From: Veillonella sp. 3310
GTDB lineage: Bacteria; Bacillota; Negativicutes; Veillonellales; Veillonellaceae
Direction of reading: 5' to 3'
NCBI RefSeq assembly: GCF_003999875.1
Contig: NZ_RQVJ01000009.1
Coordinates: forward strand, 1-33,804
DNA: 33,804 nt
The notes under the pieces are model-generated. The model did not search any database, was not told the origin of the DNA, and saw only the letters and a program-made list of their open reading frames with translations. Positions within the stretch are counted from its first letter, which is position 1, and every line of letters starts with the position of its first letter. The translations under genes were made by a program, and so were the position numbers. Below, one piece after another: positions 26,233-33,697 of this stretch.

Positions 26233-28221
26233 ATGACAGTGCAAAAAGCACGAAAACAATTAGATGAATATGCGTTAAGAGGGTTTGCCATTATATTTGT
26301 GATTGCGTCGCTCATTGTATTGCGTTATGGATATATTCAAATTGTGGCTAATGATACCTATTCAAAACGCTTTTCTAATCAATTTATTACAGATCGAGTA
26401 TTGCAATCTCCACGAGGCACTATTTTCGATCGTAACGGCAATCCCTTGGCATTGAGTGTTACAGTTAACTCTGTCAGTGCGGACCCAACGATGATGCGTG
26501 TGGTGGCTAAGAAAACACCAGAAGAAGTAGCAGATGTGTTAGCTCCCTATGTGCGCATTTCCAGAGAGGAAATTATCAAAAAACTGAATGAGGATACAGC
26601 CTTTGTGTGGATTGATCGACTCTTAGATGTGCCGAATTCTAATGGTATAGAAGCGGCCATTAAGGAAGCGAAGTTCAACTTTATTACCTTGCACAAAGAA
26701 AGCCGACGGTATTATCCTAATGATACCTTGTTAGCACCGGTCCTTGGATTTGTAGGATTCAATGAAGATGGGAAGGCTGATGCGGAAGGTAAAGCGGGAC
26801 TTGAGGCGGCCTTAGATGATGTGATTCGTAGTAATGAAGTGAAAGTCAGCATTTACAATGATACGGCAGGTCGTCCTGTTTTTGAGTCCGTACAATCTCA
26901 GTTTTTGCCAGATCAAGAAAAGTCGGTGAATCTTACTATTGATACAACTGTACAGTTCATTGCTGAACGGGCTTTAGATAAAGCGATGGTGGAAACGAAA
27001 GCACGCAGTGCAGCGATGATCATTATGGACCCGAAAACAGGGGAAATCCTTGCAATGGCCAATAAAAATCGAGGTATGGCATCGGATGTGAATAAATTAA
27101 AGTTTGAAGATTATCGCAATAATGCAGTGGTGAGTATTTATGAACCAGGATCTACTTTCAAACCGATTATTGCCGCCTCCGCACTGGCAGCTGGAAAATG
27201 GCAGCTAGATACGGTGTACAATGATACGGGTACTATTGTGATTGATGGACATCATATGAAAAACTGGGATGGTAAGGGCAGTGGTAAAGTACGATTGTTG
27301 GATATTTTGAAATATTCCATCAATACAGGTATGGCCTACTTGGGGACTACCACAGGTGGAGATATTTTAACAGACTATGTGAAACGATTTGGCTTTGGTA
27401 AGGCTACGGGTATTGAACTTCCAGCCGAAGGGGATGGTATCCTCTTTGATCCGAAGACAATGAGTAAGCTAGATACTGCGACTATGTCCATCGGACAAGG
27501 GATTGCGGTAACCCCATTGCAAATGGTGCAAGCCTTTGGAGCGCTGGCCAATGGCGGTAAAATGATGAAACCTCATATTATTAAATCCATTGTTAATCCA
27601 GATGGAACGACGTATAAAGAGGCACAAGATGTAGAACAAGGACAACCAATCCCTGAAAGTATTGCCAAACAGATTACAGATATTTTAGAAAAAGAAGTCT
27701 CCGAAGGGGGCGGACATAAAGCGTATGTAGAAGGCTATCAATTTGCTGGTAAAACTGGTACGGCGCAAAAATTAGATGCTGAACACGGTGGCTATTTGAA
27801 CGGTCGTTATATTGCGTCCTTTATTGGTTATGGACCAGTAGAAGATGCACAATTTGTAGCATTGGTTGTAATTGATGATCCATCAGGTACTTACTATGGC
27901 AGTCAAATTGCAGCGCCTGTGTTCCAAGATGTGATGTCGCAACTAGTGCGGTACTATAAGATTTCACCAACACGCAGTAAACATAGCGATCAAGATAAGG
28001 CAAAAGAGAACGCAAAAGTGTTGACAGTCCATCGCAATCAAGACGGATCTGTCATCGTACCAAACTTTGTGGGACATGCCTATGGGGAAGTGCGCGATTG
28101 GGTGCATGAAGCAGGATTAACATTCAAGCCGAATGGTACAGGCTATGCGATTTCGCAAGAGGAAGCCGTAGGCAGTACGGTAGAACAAGGAGGATCCATA
28201 ACGGTTCATTTTAGTCGTTAA
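26233..28221 (+). CDS. Class B penicillin-binding protein (FtsI/SpoVD-like transpeptidase) with PASTA domain
   Basis: This membrane-anchored D,D-transpeptidase cross-links peptidoglycan. A single transmembrane segment lies at about residues 18-37, then a PBP dimerisation domain (SPRGTIFDRNGNPLA). The transpeptidase domain has the three active-site motifs: S307-T-F-K310, S362-I-N364 and K507-T-G509. A C-terminal PASTA domain (about 600-662, VIVPNFVGHAYGEVRDWV) ends the protein; such domains occur in FtsI/SpoVD or PBP2x-type proteins of Firmicutes and may sense peptidoglycan or beta-lactams. At 662 residues it is of usual size. The ATG lies 5 bases after the cca stop, and its GGAG overlaps the end of cca. 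A division role is likely, but no other division genes are adjacent to fix the name. Confidence 0.93.
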   Translation: MTVQKARKQLDEYALRGFAIIFVIASLIVLRYGYIQIVANDTYSKRFSNQFITDRVLQSPRGTIFDRNGNPLALSVTVNSVSADPTMMRVVAKKTPEEVADVLAPYVRISREEIIKKLNEDTAFVWIDRLLDVPNSNGIEAAIKEAKFNFITLHKESRRYYPNDTLLAPVLGFVGFNEDGKADAEGKAGLEAALDDVIRSNEVKVSIYNDTAGRPVFESVQSQFLPDQEKSVNLTIDTTVQFIAERALDKAMVETKARSAAMIIMDPKTGEILAMANKNRGMASDVNKLKFEDYRNNAVVSIYEPGSTFKPIIAASALAAGKWQLDTVYNDTGTIVIDGHHMKNWDGKGSGKVRLLDILKYSINTGMAYLGTTTGGDILTDYVKRFGFGKATGIELPAEGDGILFDPKTMSKLDTATMSIGQGIAVTPLQMVQAFGALANGGKMMKPHIIKSIVNPDGTTYKEAQDVEQGQPIPESIAKQITDILEKEVSEGGGHKAYVEGYQFAGKTGTAQKLDAEHGGYLNGRYIASFIGYGPVEDAQFVALVVIDDPSGTYYGSQIAAPVFQDVMSQLVRYYKISPTRSKHSDQDKAKENAKVLTVHRNQDGSVIVPNFVGHAYGEVRDWVHEAGLTFKPNGTGYAISQEEAVGSTVEQGGSITVHFSR

Positions 28222-28300
28222 TGTAGATAGAATACTTACGCATACGCTGATAGGTGTGTGACATGCTAATGTAATAGAAAATTCTGAATGCGAGGATACC

Positions 28301-29149
28301 ATGATAGAATTATTAGGAAAACCAGTGGCACAAGCTCGTAAGGCTGTGCTACAAGAGAACGTGCAAGTGTTAGTCGATCAAGGCGTGACTATCACGCTAG
28401 GTATTTTGTTAGTTGGTGACGATAGTGCTGCTAAGATGTATGCTACTTTCATGGAAAAGGTAGCAAAAGGTGCAAATTTCGATACTGAATTGGTGGAATT
28501 GCCAAAAACAGCTACGCAAGAAGAGGTAGAAGCGGTGATTCACAAATTTAACACAGATGAACGCATCTATGGTGTGTTGCCGTTAATGCCGATGCCGAAA
28601 CATATCGACAGTGAAGCAGTCATTAGTGCCTTAGATCCAGCGAAGGATATTGATGGATTAACCACTTATAATATTGGGCTAGTTAGTGCCGGTAAAGGTG
28701 GATATGTGCCGTGTACACCGAAGGCGTGCATGGCTATCGTAGACCATTATGGCATTGAATTATCTGGTAAAAAGGTTGTTGTCTTAGGACGTAGCCAAGT
28801 GGTGGGTAAACCCGTGGCACTATTGGCATTAGAACGAAATGCAACAGTGACCATCTGTCATTCTAGAACCCAAAACTTAGAAGCGGAATTGGCACAAGCT
28901 GACGTGGTCATTGCTGCAGTTGGTAAAGCACATATGGTGCACGGATCCATGCTGAAAGAGGGCTGTGTTGTGATCGATGTAGGAATCAATGAGTTAGAAG
29001 GACAAACCGTAGGTGATGTGAACTTTGCCTCTGCTAGTGAAGTAGCATCTGCTATCACTCCTGTACCTGGTGGGGTTGGTTCTGTGACAACCACTATGAT
29101 GTTAGAAGGATTATACGAGGCGTATTATGCACGAAATGGCCATTGCTGA
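28301..29149 (+). CDS. FolD-like methylenetetrahydrofolate dehydrogenase lacking cyclohydrolase catalytic residues
   Basis: The fold is that of FolD, the NADP-dependent methylene-THF dehydrogenase/cyclohydrolase: PCTPKACM, GRSQVVGKPVALL (nucleotide-binding region), VTICHSRT, DIDG (D118) and PVPGGVGS are all present, and 282 residues is the normal size. Two residues are changed. The catalytic Lys of the YxxxK motif is Met51 (Y47-A-T-F-M51), and the Gln of the VQLPLP motif is Leu95 (G91-V-L-P-L95-M-P). In the known enzymes the Lys is needed for cyclohydrolase activity. It may therefore be dehydrogenase-only or have another role. It overlaps hypA by 23 bases, which suggests translational coupling with nickel-enzyme maturation genes. 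A 79-base gap separates it from the penicillin-binding protein gene. Confidence 0.85.
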   Translation: MIELLGKPVAQARKAVLQENVQVLVDQGVTITLGILLVGDDSAAKMYATFMEKVAKGANFDTELVELPKTATQEEVEAVIHKFNTDERIYGVLPLMPMPKHIDSEAVISALDPAKDIDGLTTYNIGLVSAGKGGYVPCTPKACMAIVDHYGIELSGKKVVVLGRSQVVGKPVALLALERNATVTICHSRTQNLEAELAQADVVIAAVGKAHMVHGSMLKEGCVVIDVGINELEGQTVGDVNFASASEVASAITPVPGGVGSVTTTMMLEGLYEAYYARNGHC

Positions 29150-29468
29150 GGGAATTGTAGATGTGGCGCTAGATACATTGAAAGCGAATGAAGGCACCAT
29201 CATTCACGCCATACAAGTGCAAATTGGTGCATTGTCTGGGGTAGAGCCAGAGGCATTACATTTTTGTTTTGATGCGGTCACACAAGGAACGGCGGCAGAG
29301 GGAGCGAAGCTAGACATAGAAACGATCCCTATGAAAGGACATTGTTTAGATTGTGACCGAGAATTTTCAATGGAACAGTATCGCCATGTATGCCCACACT
29401 GTAACAGTTTTGCTGTAGAAGAATTGCAAGGCCGAGAATTGCGTGTGGCATCGATTGATATGGATTAA
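29127..29468 (+). CDS. hypA: Hydrogenase/nickel-enzyme maturation protein HypA
   Basis: HypA is a nickel-binding metallochaperone that works with HypB to insert nickel into [NiFe]-hydrogenase, and in some bacteria urease. The mature N-terminus MHEM carries the nickel-binding His2. A structural zinc site is formed by C73, C76, C89 and C92 (GHCLDC and VCPHC). The length of 113 residues is standard. The start lies inside the end of the folD-like gene (23-base overlap), and hypB follows after 9 bases. Confidence 0.96.
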   Translation: MHEMAIAEGIVDVALDTLKANEGTIIHAIQVQIGALSGVEPEALHFCFDAVTQGTAAEGAKLDIETIPMKGHCLDCDREFSMEQYRHVCPHCNSFAVEELQGRELRVASIDMD

Positions 29469-29477
29469 AGGAGTACT

Positions 29478-30143
29478 ATGGAAGTACAAGTAATGACAAA
29501 TGTATTGGCTAAAAATGATGCCATTGCAGAAACACTACAAGAACAATTTAAAGATAAACGTATTTTGGTAATGAACTTATTGGGCTCTCCAGGGGCGGGG
29601 AAAACCTCCCTATTGGAGGCGACTTTACAAACCTTGTCCAAGGATTATCGTATTGCTGTTATTGAAGGTGATTTGTTTACGGATAAGGATGCGGAGCGTA
29701 TTCATGCCACAGGGGTACCAGTGATTCAAATTAACACTGTCGGTGGTTGCCATCTAGATGCGAATATGATTCGTGAGGCTATCGCTGAACTAGATTTGGA
29801 CGCCTTAGACCTCATCATCATTGAAAATGTAGGCAACTTAGTATGCCCAGCAGAATTTTTCATCGGCGAAGATATGAAAGTAACGGTTCTCTCTATCACT
29901 GAAGGAGAAGATAAACCGTTGAAATATCCATTGATATTCAAAGAATCTTCTGCAGTTCTATTAAATAAAGTCGATTTATTGCCCTATGTGCCATTCAAAA
30001 TGGATGAGGCCATTCGAGATATTCAATCCTTACAACCAGGTGTGCCTATTTTCCAAGTGAGCTGTACGCAAGCAGAAGGGCTTTCACCGTGGATTACTTG
30101 GGTGAAAGAAAAATTAGAGGAGCGATGTAACAATGAAAGCTAA
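29478..30143 (+). CDS. hypB: Hydrogenase nickel incorporation GTPase HypB
   Basis: HypB is a SIMIBI-class GTPase that drives nickel delivery together with HypA. GSPGAGKT (36-43) is the Walker A loop, C91-H92 in GGCHLDA is the metal-binding site of the G domain, and NKVD (163-166) recognises guanine. The protein has no N-terminal CXXCGC motif or His-rich nickel store, as in the short forms. The ATG is placed 4 bases after AAAGGAG; a second ATG at codon 6 is too far from that site. No hydrogenase structural genes or other hyp genes are in the window. Confidence 0.95.
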   Translation: MEVQVMTNVLAKNDAIAETLQEQFKDKRILVMNLLGSPGAGKTSLLEATLQTLSKDYRIAVIEGDLFTDKDAERIHATGVPVIQINTVGGCHLDANMIREAIAELDLDALDLIIIENVGNLVCPAEFFIGEDMKVTVLSITEGEDKPLKYPLIFKESSAVLLNKVDLLPYVPFKMDEAIRDIQSLQPGVPIFQVSCTQAEGLSPWITWVKEKLEERCNNES

Positions 30144-31923
30144 TTGGAAAGCTATCTTGGCGGCTATGGCAATAGTAGGCATGGTAGGGTTACAACCGCA
30201 GGTTGCACTAGGCGAAGATGCTAGTGGCAGCACTATACATAAAAAGGCAGAATCTCTTGTTTCTGAGCAAGATGCCACTGGGAATGCCGTAAACAAGAAG
30301 GCTGAGTTAATGGCCGCTGAGAACGGTGTTGCTGAAAAGAAAGTAGAAACAGCAGAGCAAGGAAAAACTGTATTAGAGACGAAGACTGCGGACACTGCTG
30401 TGCAGCGGAAGGTGACCGTAGGAACAGTGACCCTTGATTTGATGCCAAACCATGTGGCAGAAGAGATGGCGGTGCGAAAATTTTTGCAAGAGAAAAAAGC
30501 TTCCTTTGTCGAAGGTGATGAAGAAAGCTTAGAACTGGTAGGCACCTCCTATACGGCAAATCGTATACCACAGCTTGTTATTACGGACACATTTGTAAAC
30601 GCCCTCAAAGAAGAAGCTAAAGCCAGAGTGGAAGCAAAACAACGGGAGCCTTGGGTATTTCCAGATGTGGATGTGTTGAAAGAAAAACTAGAGGCTATCC
30701 ATAAAAAGTACTCTACTGATAGGACTACAAAGGATGAGGTAGAATCTGATGATATGAAAGGTGTGGATATTGATGAGGATTCCGTTGGTGCTACTAGCGA
30801 TGGTGTAGGTCCTATGCCAAATAGTTCTGCGCAGGCTACTAGCAAAGATAGACCAACAGAAGCAAAGGCAGTTCTTGGTAATGCAGGATCGAAGGAGTTG
30901 AAGTCTGAAGGGACTGTAACCGACGAAGAACGAAATGCAGATGTATCGACGGAGAAATCTAAAATAGATACACCGAAAGTAGCTAAGGATAGTACAGTCG
31001 AGGGCAAACGTGCACATACAATTGATGATGGGACTAAGACATCTGCAAAGGCTATAAAGGCGGAAAAACAAAATAAGTCACCTAAATATCCTATCGATAT
31101 ATTATGGACAGATAAGGATACTATCTTCTTGCATGAAGATGTTCATGTGGGAGCCACACGTAGCGAAGTGCTCTTTGCTTGGGGGGCACCACAGGCTATG
31201 TGGCGCGATAACAAAGATGGTTCATTGCTGTGGCTATATCGAGGTGTGTTTGGCGAAGAAAAAACTATAACTAAAAATAAAAAAAGTTCTATGCAAAAAG
31301 AGGAGTTTTCACATTCAGTGAAGAATACTTATACTAGTGACTCTTTAGCAGGTTCTAACAGTTCTGTGGGTTATGTGTGGCTTTCACTGAAACAGGGGAA
31401 AGTGACACATTTGGGAATGATTACGGGTCAAGACTGGCCTCGTTTTGCTATACCAGCCACTACATTAGAAACGTTTAAGCCAAATACAATGACGGAATCA
31501 GATTTTTCGTTGATGGGTTACCGATTAGGCGACACATTTACCAATGATCCTAACCGATCTTGGGAAGAGCGAGGAAAACTGTATGGTCAGGAATTTTTAG
31601 GTTATAAGGATGTAGTTATCGCATATAACAAGGAACACGAAATCACTCGTGTCATGATCAACTCATCGCTTGGTACGACGAAACGCGGCATTTCACTGGG
31701 AGATTCTAAATACTTACTGCTCTATCTCTATGGAGTGCCAGATTTTGAAGAACCTGCTAATCATCATGATAGCACTAAAGGTGTAGTCTATGGCTATCGT
31801 CATCCGGTGCTAGAACATACCTATCTGTTATTTACATTAGATGATAAATTTATTAGAGAAATATTATTGTCCAACCAAAAGAAAAGCGAACTTGTTTCGG
31901 CTATGAAGTCTATGGCGTTGTAA
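30133..31923 (+). CDS. Secreted protein of unknown function with putative BamE-like modules, 596 residues
   Basis: I do not recognise this as a named gene. A signal peptide is clear (MKANWKAILAAMAIVGMVGL, cleavage near residue 27). Residues 28-170 are charged, with a duplicated HKKAESL/NKKAELM motif. Residues 175-315 are a low-complexity Lys/Glu/Asp/Thr/Ser-rich linker. From about 317 a folded part appears, with two or three units resembling BamE/SmpA-type folds: VGATRSEVLFAWGAPQAMW, YRLGDTF...KDVVIAYN, and GISLGDSKYLLLYLYGVPD followed by YLLFTLDDKFIREILL. This likeness is by eye only. The gene overlaps hypB by 11 bases with GAGGAG before the ATG, so it is likely co-transcribed. It probably acts in the cell envelope. 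Confidence 0.75.
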   Translation: MKANWKAILAAMAIVGMVGLQPQVALGEDASGSTIHKKAESLVSEQDATGNAVNKKAELMAAENGVAEKKVETAEQGKTVLETKTADTAVQRKVTVGTVTLDLMPNHVAEEMAVRKFLQEKKASFVEGDEESLELVGTSYTANRIPQLVITDTFVNALKEEAKARVEAKQREPWVFPDVDVLKEKLEAIHKKYSTDRTTKDEVESDDMKGVDIDEDSVGATSDGVGPMPNSSAQATSKDRPTEAKAVLGNAGSKELKSEGTVTDEERNADVSTEKSKIDTPKVAKDSTVEGKRAHTIDDGTKTSAKAIKAEKQNKSPKYPIDILWTDKDTIFLHEDVHVGATRSEVLFAWGAPQAMWRDNKDGSLLWLYRGVFGEEKTITKNKKSSMQKEEFSHSVKNTYTSDSLAGSNSSVGYVWLSLKQGKVTHLGMITGQDWPRFAIPATTLETFKPNTMTESDFSLMGYRLGDTFTNDPNRSWEERGKLYGQEFLGYKDVVIAYNKEHEITRVMINSSLGTTKRGISLGDSKYLLLYLYGVPDFEEPANHHDSTKGVVYGYRHPVLEHTYLLFTLDDKFIREILLSNQKKSELVSAMKSMAL

Positions 31924-31943
31924 TGACGTCATTTATGCAAAAG

Positions 31944-32074
31944 GAAGAGCACGGCATACTCCTCACAAACGGTATTTCATAATGTTTGTTCGGAGCACGC
32001 CGTGCTCTTCTTGAGTTTGTATAAATTTGATATAGCAACGCCATAAGACTACTACGCGTAACTGCGTCGCTTGG
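31944..32074. repeat. Intergenic palindromic repeat, copy 3
   Basis: The arms GAAGAGCACGGC (31944-31955) and GCCGTGCTCTTC (31999-32010) pair perfectly. Compared with copy 2, three stem positions differ and all three are compensated on the other arm. The loop core GGTATTTCATAAT is identical to copy 2 and is closed by ACAAAC/GTTTGT. The tail is more diverged (CGCCATAAGACTACTACGCG). It lies between the secreted protein gene and the tRNA cluster. Confidence 0.85.
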
Positions 32075-32209
32075 AGGAGGTATAGTGCGGTCTTCTTGTA
32101 TTTAGCATATGTAAGCAGTACAGAACGCCATCTATTCCTATCCATAATGGCGTTTTAGGGAGGCGTACAAAATTTTCTGAAAAAAGTTAAAAAATTTTTT
32201 ATAAAATGC

Positions 32210-32238
32210 TTGCATTATACATAGGGGTATGTTATTAT
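32210..32238 (+). promoter_or_regulatory. Possible upstream promoter of the tRNA cluster
   Basis: TTGCAT (32210-32215) and TATTAT (32233-32238) are 17 bases apart. The -35 hexamer equals that of both adhesin promoters. It lies about 70 bases upstream of a stronger promoter, so the cluster may have two start sites. Confidence 0.5.
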
Positions 32239-32280
32239 ATAAAAGTAGTCAGGAACACCACTACAGAGTAGAAAAAGTTC

Positions 32281-32309
32281 TTGACAAACTACATAAGAAC
32301 ATATATAAT
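32281..32309 (+). promoter_or_regulatory. Perfect consensus promoter of the tRNA cluster
   Basis: TTGACA (32281-32286) and TATAAT (32304-32309) are both exact consensus and are separated by the optimal 17 bases. The first tRNA starts 15 bases after the -10 box, so the 5' leader is only about 8-9 bases. Confidence 0.92.
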
Positions 32310-32324
32310 AATATATGTAAATGT

Positions 32325-32400
32325 GCTGGCGTAGCTCAATCGGTAGAGCAGCTGACTTGTAATCAGCAGGTTGTGGGTTCAATTCCTATCGCCAGCTCCA
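32325..32400 (+). tRNA. tRNA-Thr (anticodon TGT)
   Basis: The acceptor stem GCTGGCG/CGCCAGC, D arm GCTC/GAGC, anticodon stem GCTGA/TCAGC with loop CTTGTAA, and T loop TTCAATT fold as a complete 76-base tRNA. The 3' CCA is encoded. Confidence 0.95.
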
Positions 32401-32407
32401 TTTTTTT

Positions 32408-32492
<85 letters not shown>

Positions 32493-32499
32493 TTTTTAT

Positions 32500-32575
<76 letters not shown>

Positions 32576-32600
32576 TGTTAATTCGTTAGTGATTGAATGT

Positions 32601-32676
32601 GCTGGTGTAGCTCAGTCGGCAGAGCGTATCCTTGGTAAGGATAAGGTCACCGGTTCAATCCCGGTCACTAGCTCCA
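32601..32676 (+). tRNA. tRNA-Thr (anticodon GGT)
   Basis: The acceptor GCTGGTG/CACTAGC pairs with one G-T wobble, and the anticodon stem TATCC/GGATA holds the loop TTGGTAA. It is 76 bases long with CCA encoded. It resembles the first tRNA-Thr of the cluster in its acceptor and D arm. Confidence 0.95.
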
Positions 32677-32683
32677 TATATTT

Positions 32684-32760
32684 GGCGGCATAGCTCAGTT
32701 GGCTAGAGCAATCGGTTCATACCCGGTGTGTCCGCGGTTCAAATCCGTGTGCCGCCACCA
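32684..32760 (+). tRNA. tRNA-Met, elongator (anticodon CAT)
   Basis: The acceptor GGCGGCA/TGCCGCC pairs fully, the anticodon stem ATCGG/CCGGT holds the loop TTCATAC, and CCA is encoded (77 bases). A paired first base distinguishes it from the initiator. CAT tRNAs can also be Ile-lysidine type; the overall form favours Met. Confidence 0.87.
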
Positions 32761-32763
32761 ATA

Positions 32764-32788
32764 ACCTCACTTAGGTGGGGATTTTTTT
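32764..32788 (+). terminator. Terminator after the tRNA cluster
   Basis: CCTCAC and GTGGGG (one T-G pair) form a short stem around TTAG and are followed by a run of seven T. It starts only 4 bases after the last tRNA. Confidence 0.8.
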
Positions 32789-32809
32789 ATGCCTAAAATT
32801 AGATGTCCA

Positions 32810-32838
32810 TTGAAATCCATAAATTGACTTTGTATAAT
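32810..32838 (+). promoter_or_regulatory. Predicted promoter of the Yip1-like gene
   Basis: TTGAAA (32810-32815) and TATAAT (32833-32838) are 17 bases apart. It follows the terminator of the tRNA cluster, so the next gene seems to be transcribed separately. Confidence 0.75.
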
Positions 32839-32863
32839 GATAGTATAGAAAGGTAGTGGCTCT

Positions 32864-32899
32864 ATGGCTAAAGCGATAGATGTGGACTACAGGTATTAA
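32864..32899 (+). CDS. Possible 11-codon leader peptide
   Basis: A frame ATG to TAA encoding MAKAIDVDYRY lies between the predicted promoter and the membrane protein gene, with GAAAGG about 10 bases upstream. Its first residues equal those of EF-Tu (MAKA), perhaps by chance. No hairpin pair typical of attenuation is obvious. It may be a chance frame. Confidence 0.25.
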   Translation: MAKAIDVDYRY

Positions 32900-32914
32900 C
32901 TATACGAGGTACAT

Positions 32915-33538
32915 ATGACAACATGGTTTAATGATTTAAAAGAATTAATTTGGCACCCTAAGAGCAAGGGTTTTGATCAAATTGCAGAGTATGGGACGAT
33001 AAATAAAGGGTTGCTTACCTATTTTGGGCTTGAACTGGTATTTTGCTTGTTGATAGCTACGCTAGTGTTACCGCTAGTGGGCTTTTTCATGCCCGCCTAT
33101 TATCGTGAGATTAACGCCTTGGGGTCAGCGATTATCATCGGCTTGGCCATTGTCTTTTTCCTATTTCAAGCGGTATCTATCTTCTTTAACAGTGCGATTT
33201 TCTACGGTTTGTACAAGTTGACAAAAGGTGAGGCGACTTGGACGGATGTGGTGAAAGGATTCATCTATGGCAAGGTTATCACCAATGTGTATGGCGTGGT
33301 ATTAGGTTTGCTCTTACTTCCTTTCTTTGGGACAGGTTTTTTCTTAGCAACATCCTATGGTATGGAGCTTATTTGGCTCTTCTTAGGGGCTTTTTTTGCT
33401 GTGGCCATCTGGATTTTTTACATGAATCTATCTCTTATGGCTCGTATTATTAAAAGTACATTAATGAAAGCTTTCCTATTGTTGCTAGGCACTGGTATTG
33501 TGCAGTTAATCTTAGAATATATGTTGAAGTATCTGTAA
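32915..33538 (+). CDS. Yip1-family-like integral membrane protein
   Basis: The 207-residue protein has about five transmembrane segments (near 33-58, 70-98, 118-142, 147-172 and 180-203) after a short cytoplasmic start (WFNDLKELIWHPKSKGFDQIAE). The N-terminal pattern with WHPKSKGF before the first membrane span and the spacing of the spans resemble bacterial Yip1-domain proteins, whose function is poorly known. GAGG lies 8-11 bases before the ATG. It sits between the tRNA cluster and tuf. I cannot assign a substrate or partner. Confidence 0.7.
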   Translation: MTTWFNDLKELIWHPKSKGFDQIAEYGTINKGLLTYFGLELVFCLLIATLVLPLVGFFMPAYYREINALGSAIIIGLAIVFFLFQAVSIFFNSAIFYGLYKLTKGEATWTDVVKGFIYGKVITNVYGVVLGLLLLPFFGTGFFLATSYGMELIWLFLGAFFAVAIWIFYMNLSLMARIIKSTLMKAFLLLLGTGIVQLILEYMLKYL

Positions 33539-33625
33539 ATTACATACTTAGGTTAGACTTTCACAGAAATTATCAAAAAGTGAAGTAGAAACATATGTAA
33601 TTCCTATAAAATAAGTAAACTGTAT

Positions 33626-33654
33626 TTGTATTTCTCTATTTAATCATATATAAT
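33626..33654 (+). promoter_or_regulatory. Predicted promoter of tuf
   Basis: TTGTAT (33626-33631) and TATAAT (33649-33654) are 17 bases apart, with the tuf start codon 43 bases after the -10 box. No clear terminator separates it from the membrane protein gene, so some read-through is possible. Confidence 0.7.
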
Positions 33655-33697
33655 AAAGGTAATTAGTTTTTTTGTATTGAAGGAGGCTATTTTAACA

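Noticed and set aside
29478-30143. HypB as a urease accessory protein UreG
   Set aside because: The neighbour HypA, the GGCHLDA metal site and the absence of urease genes favour HypB.
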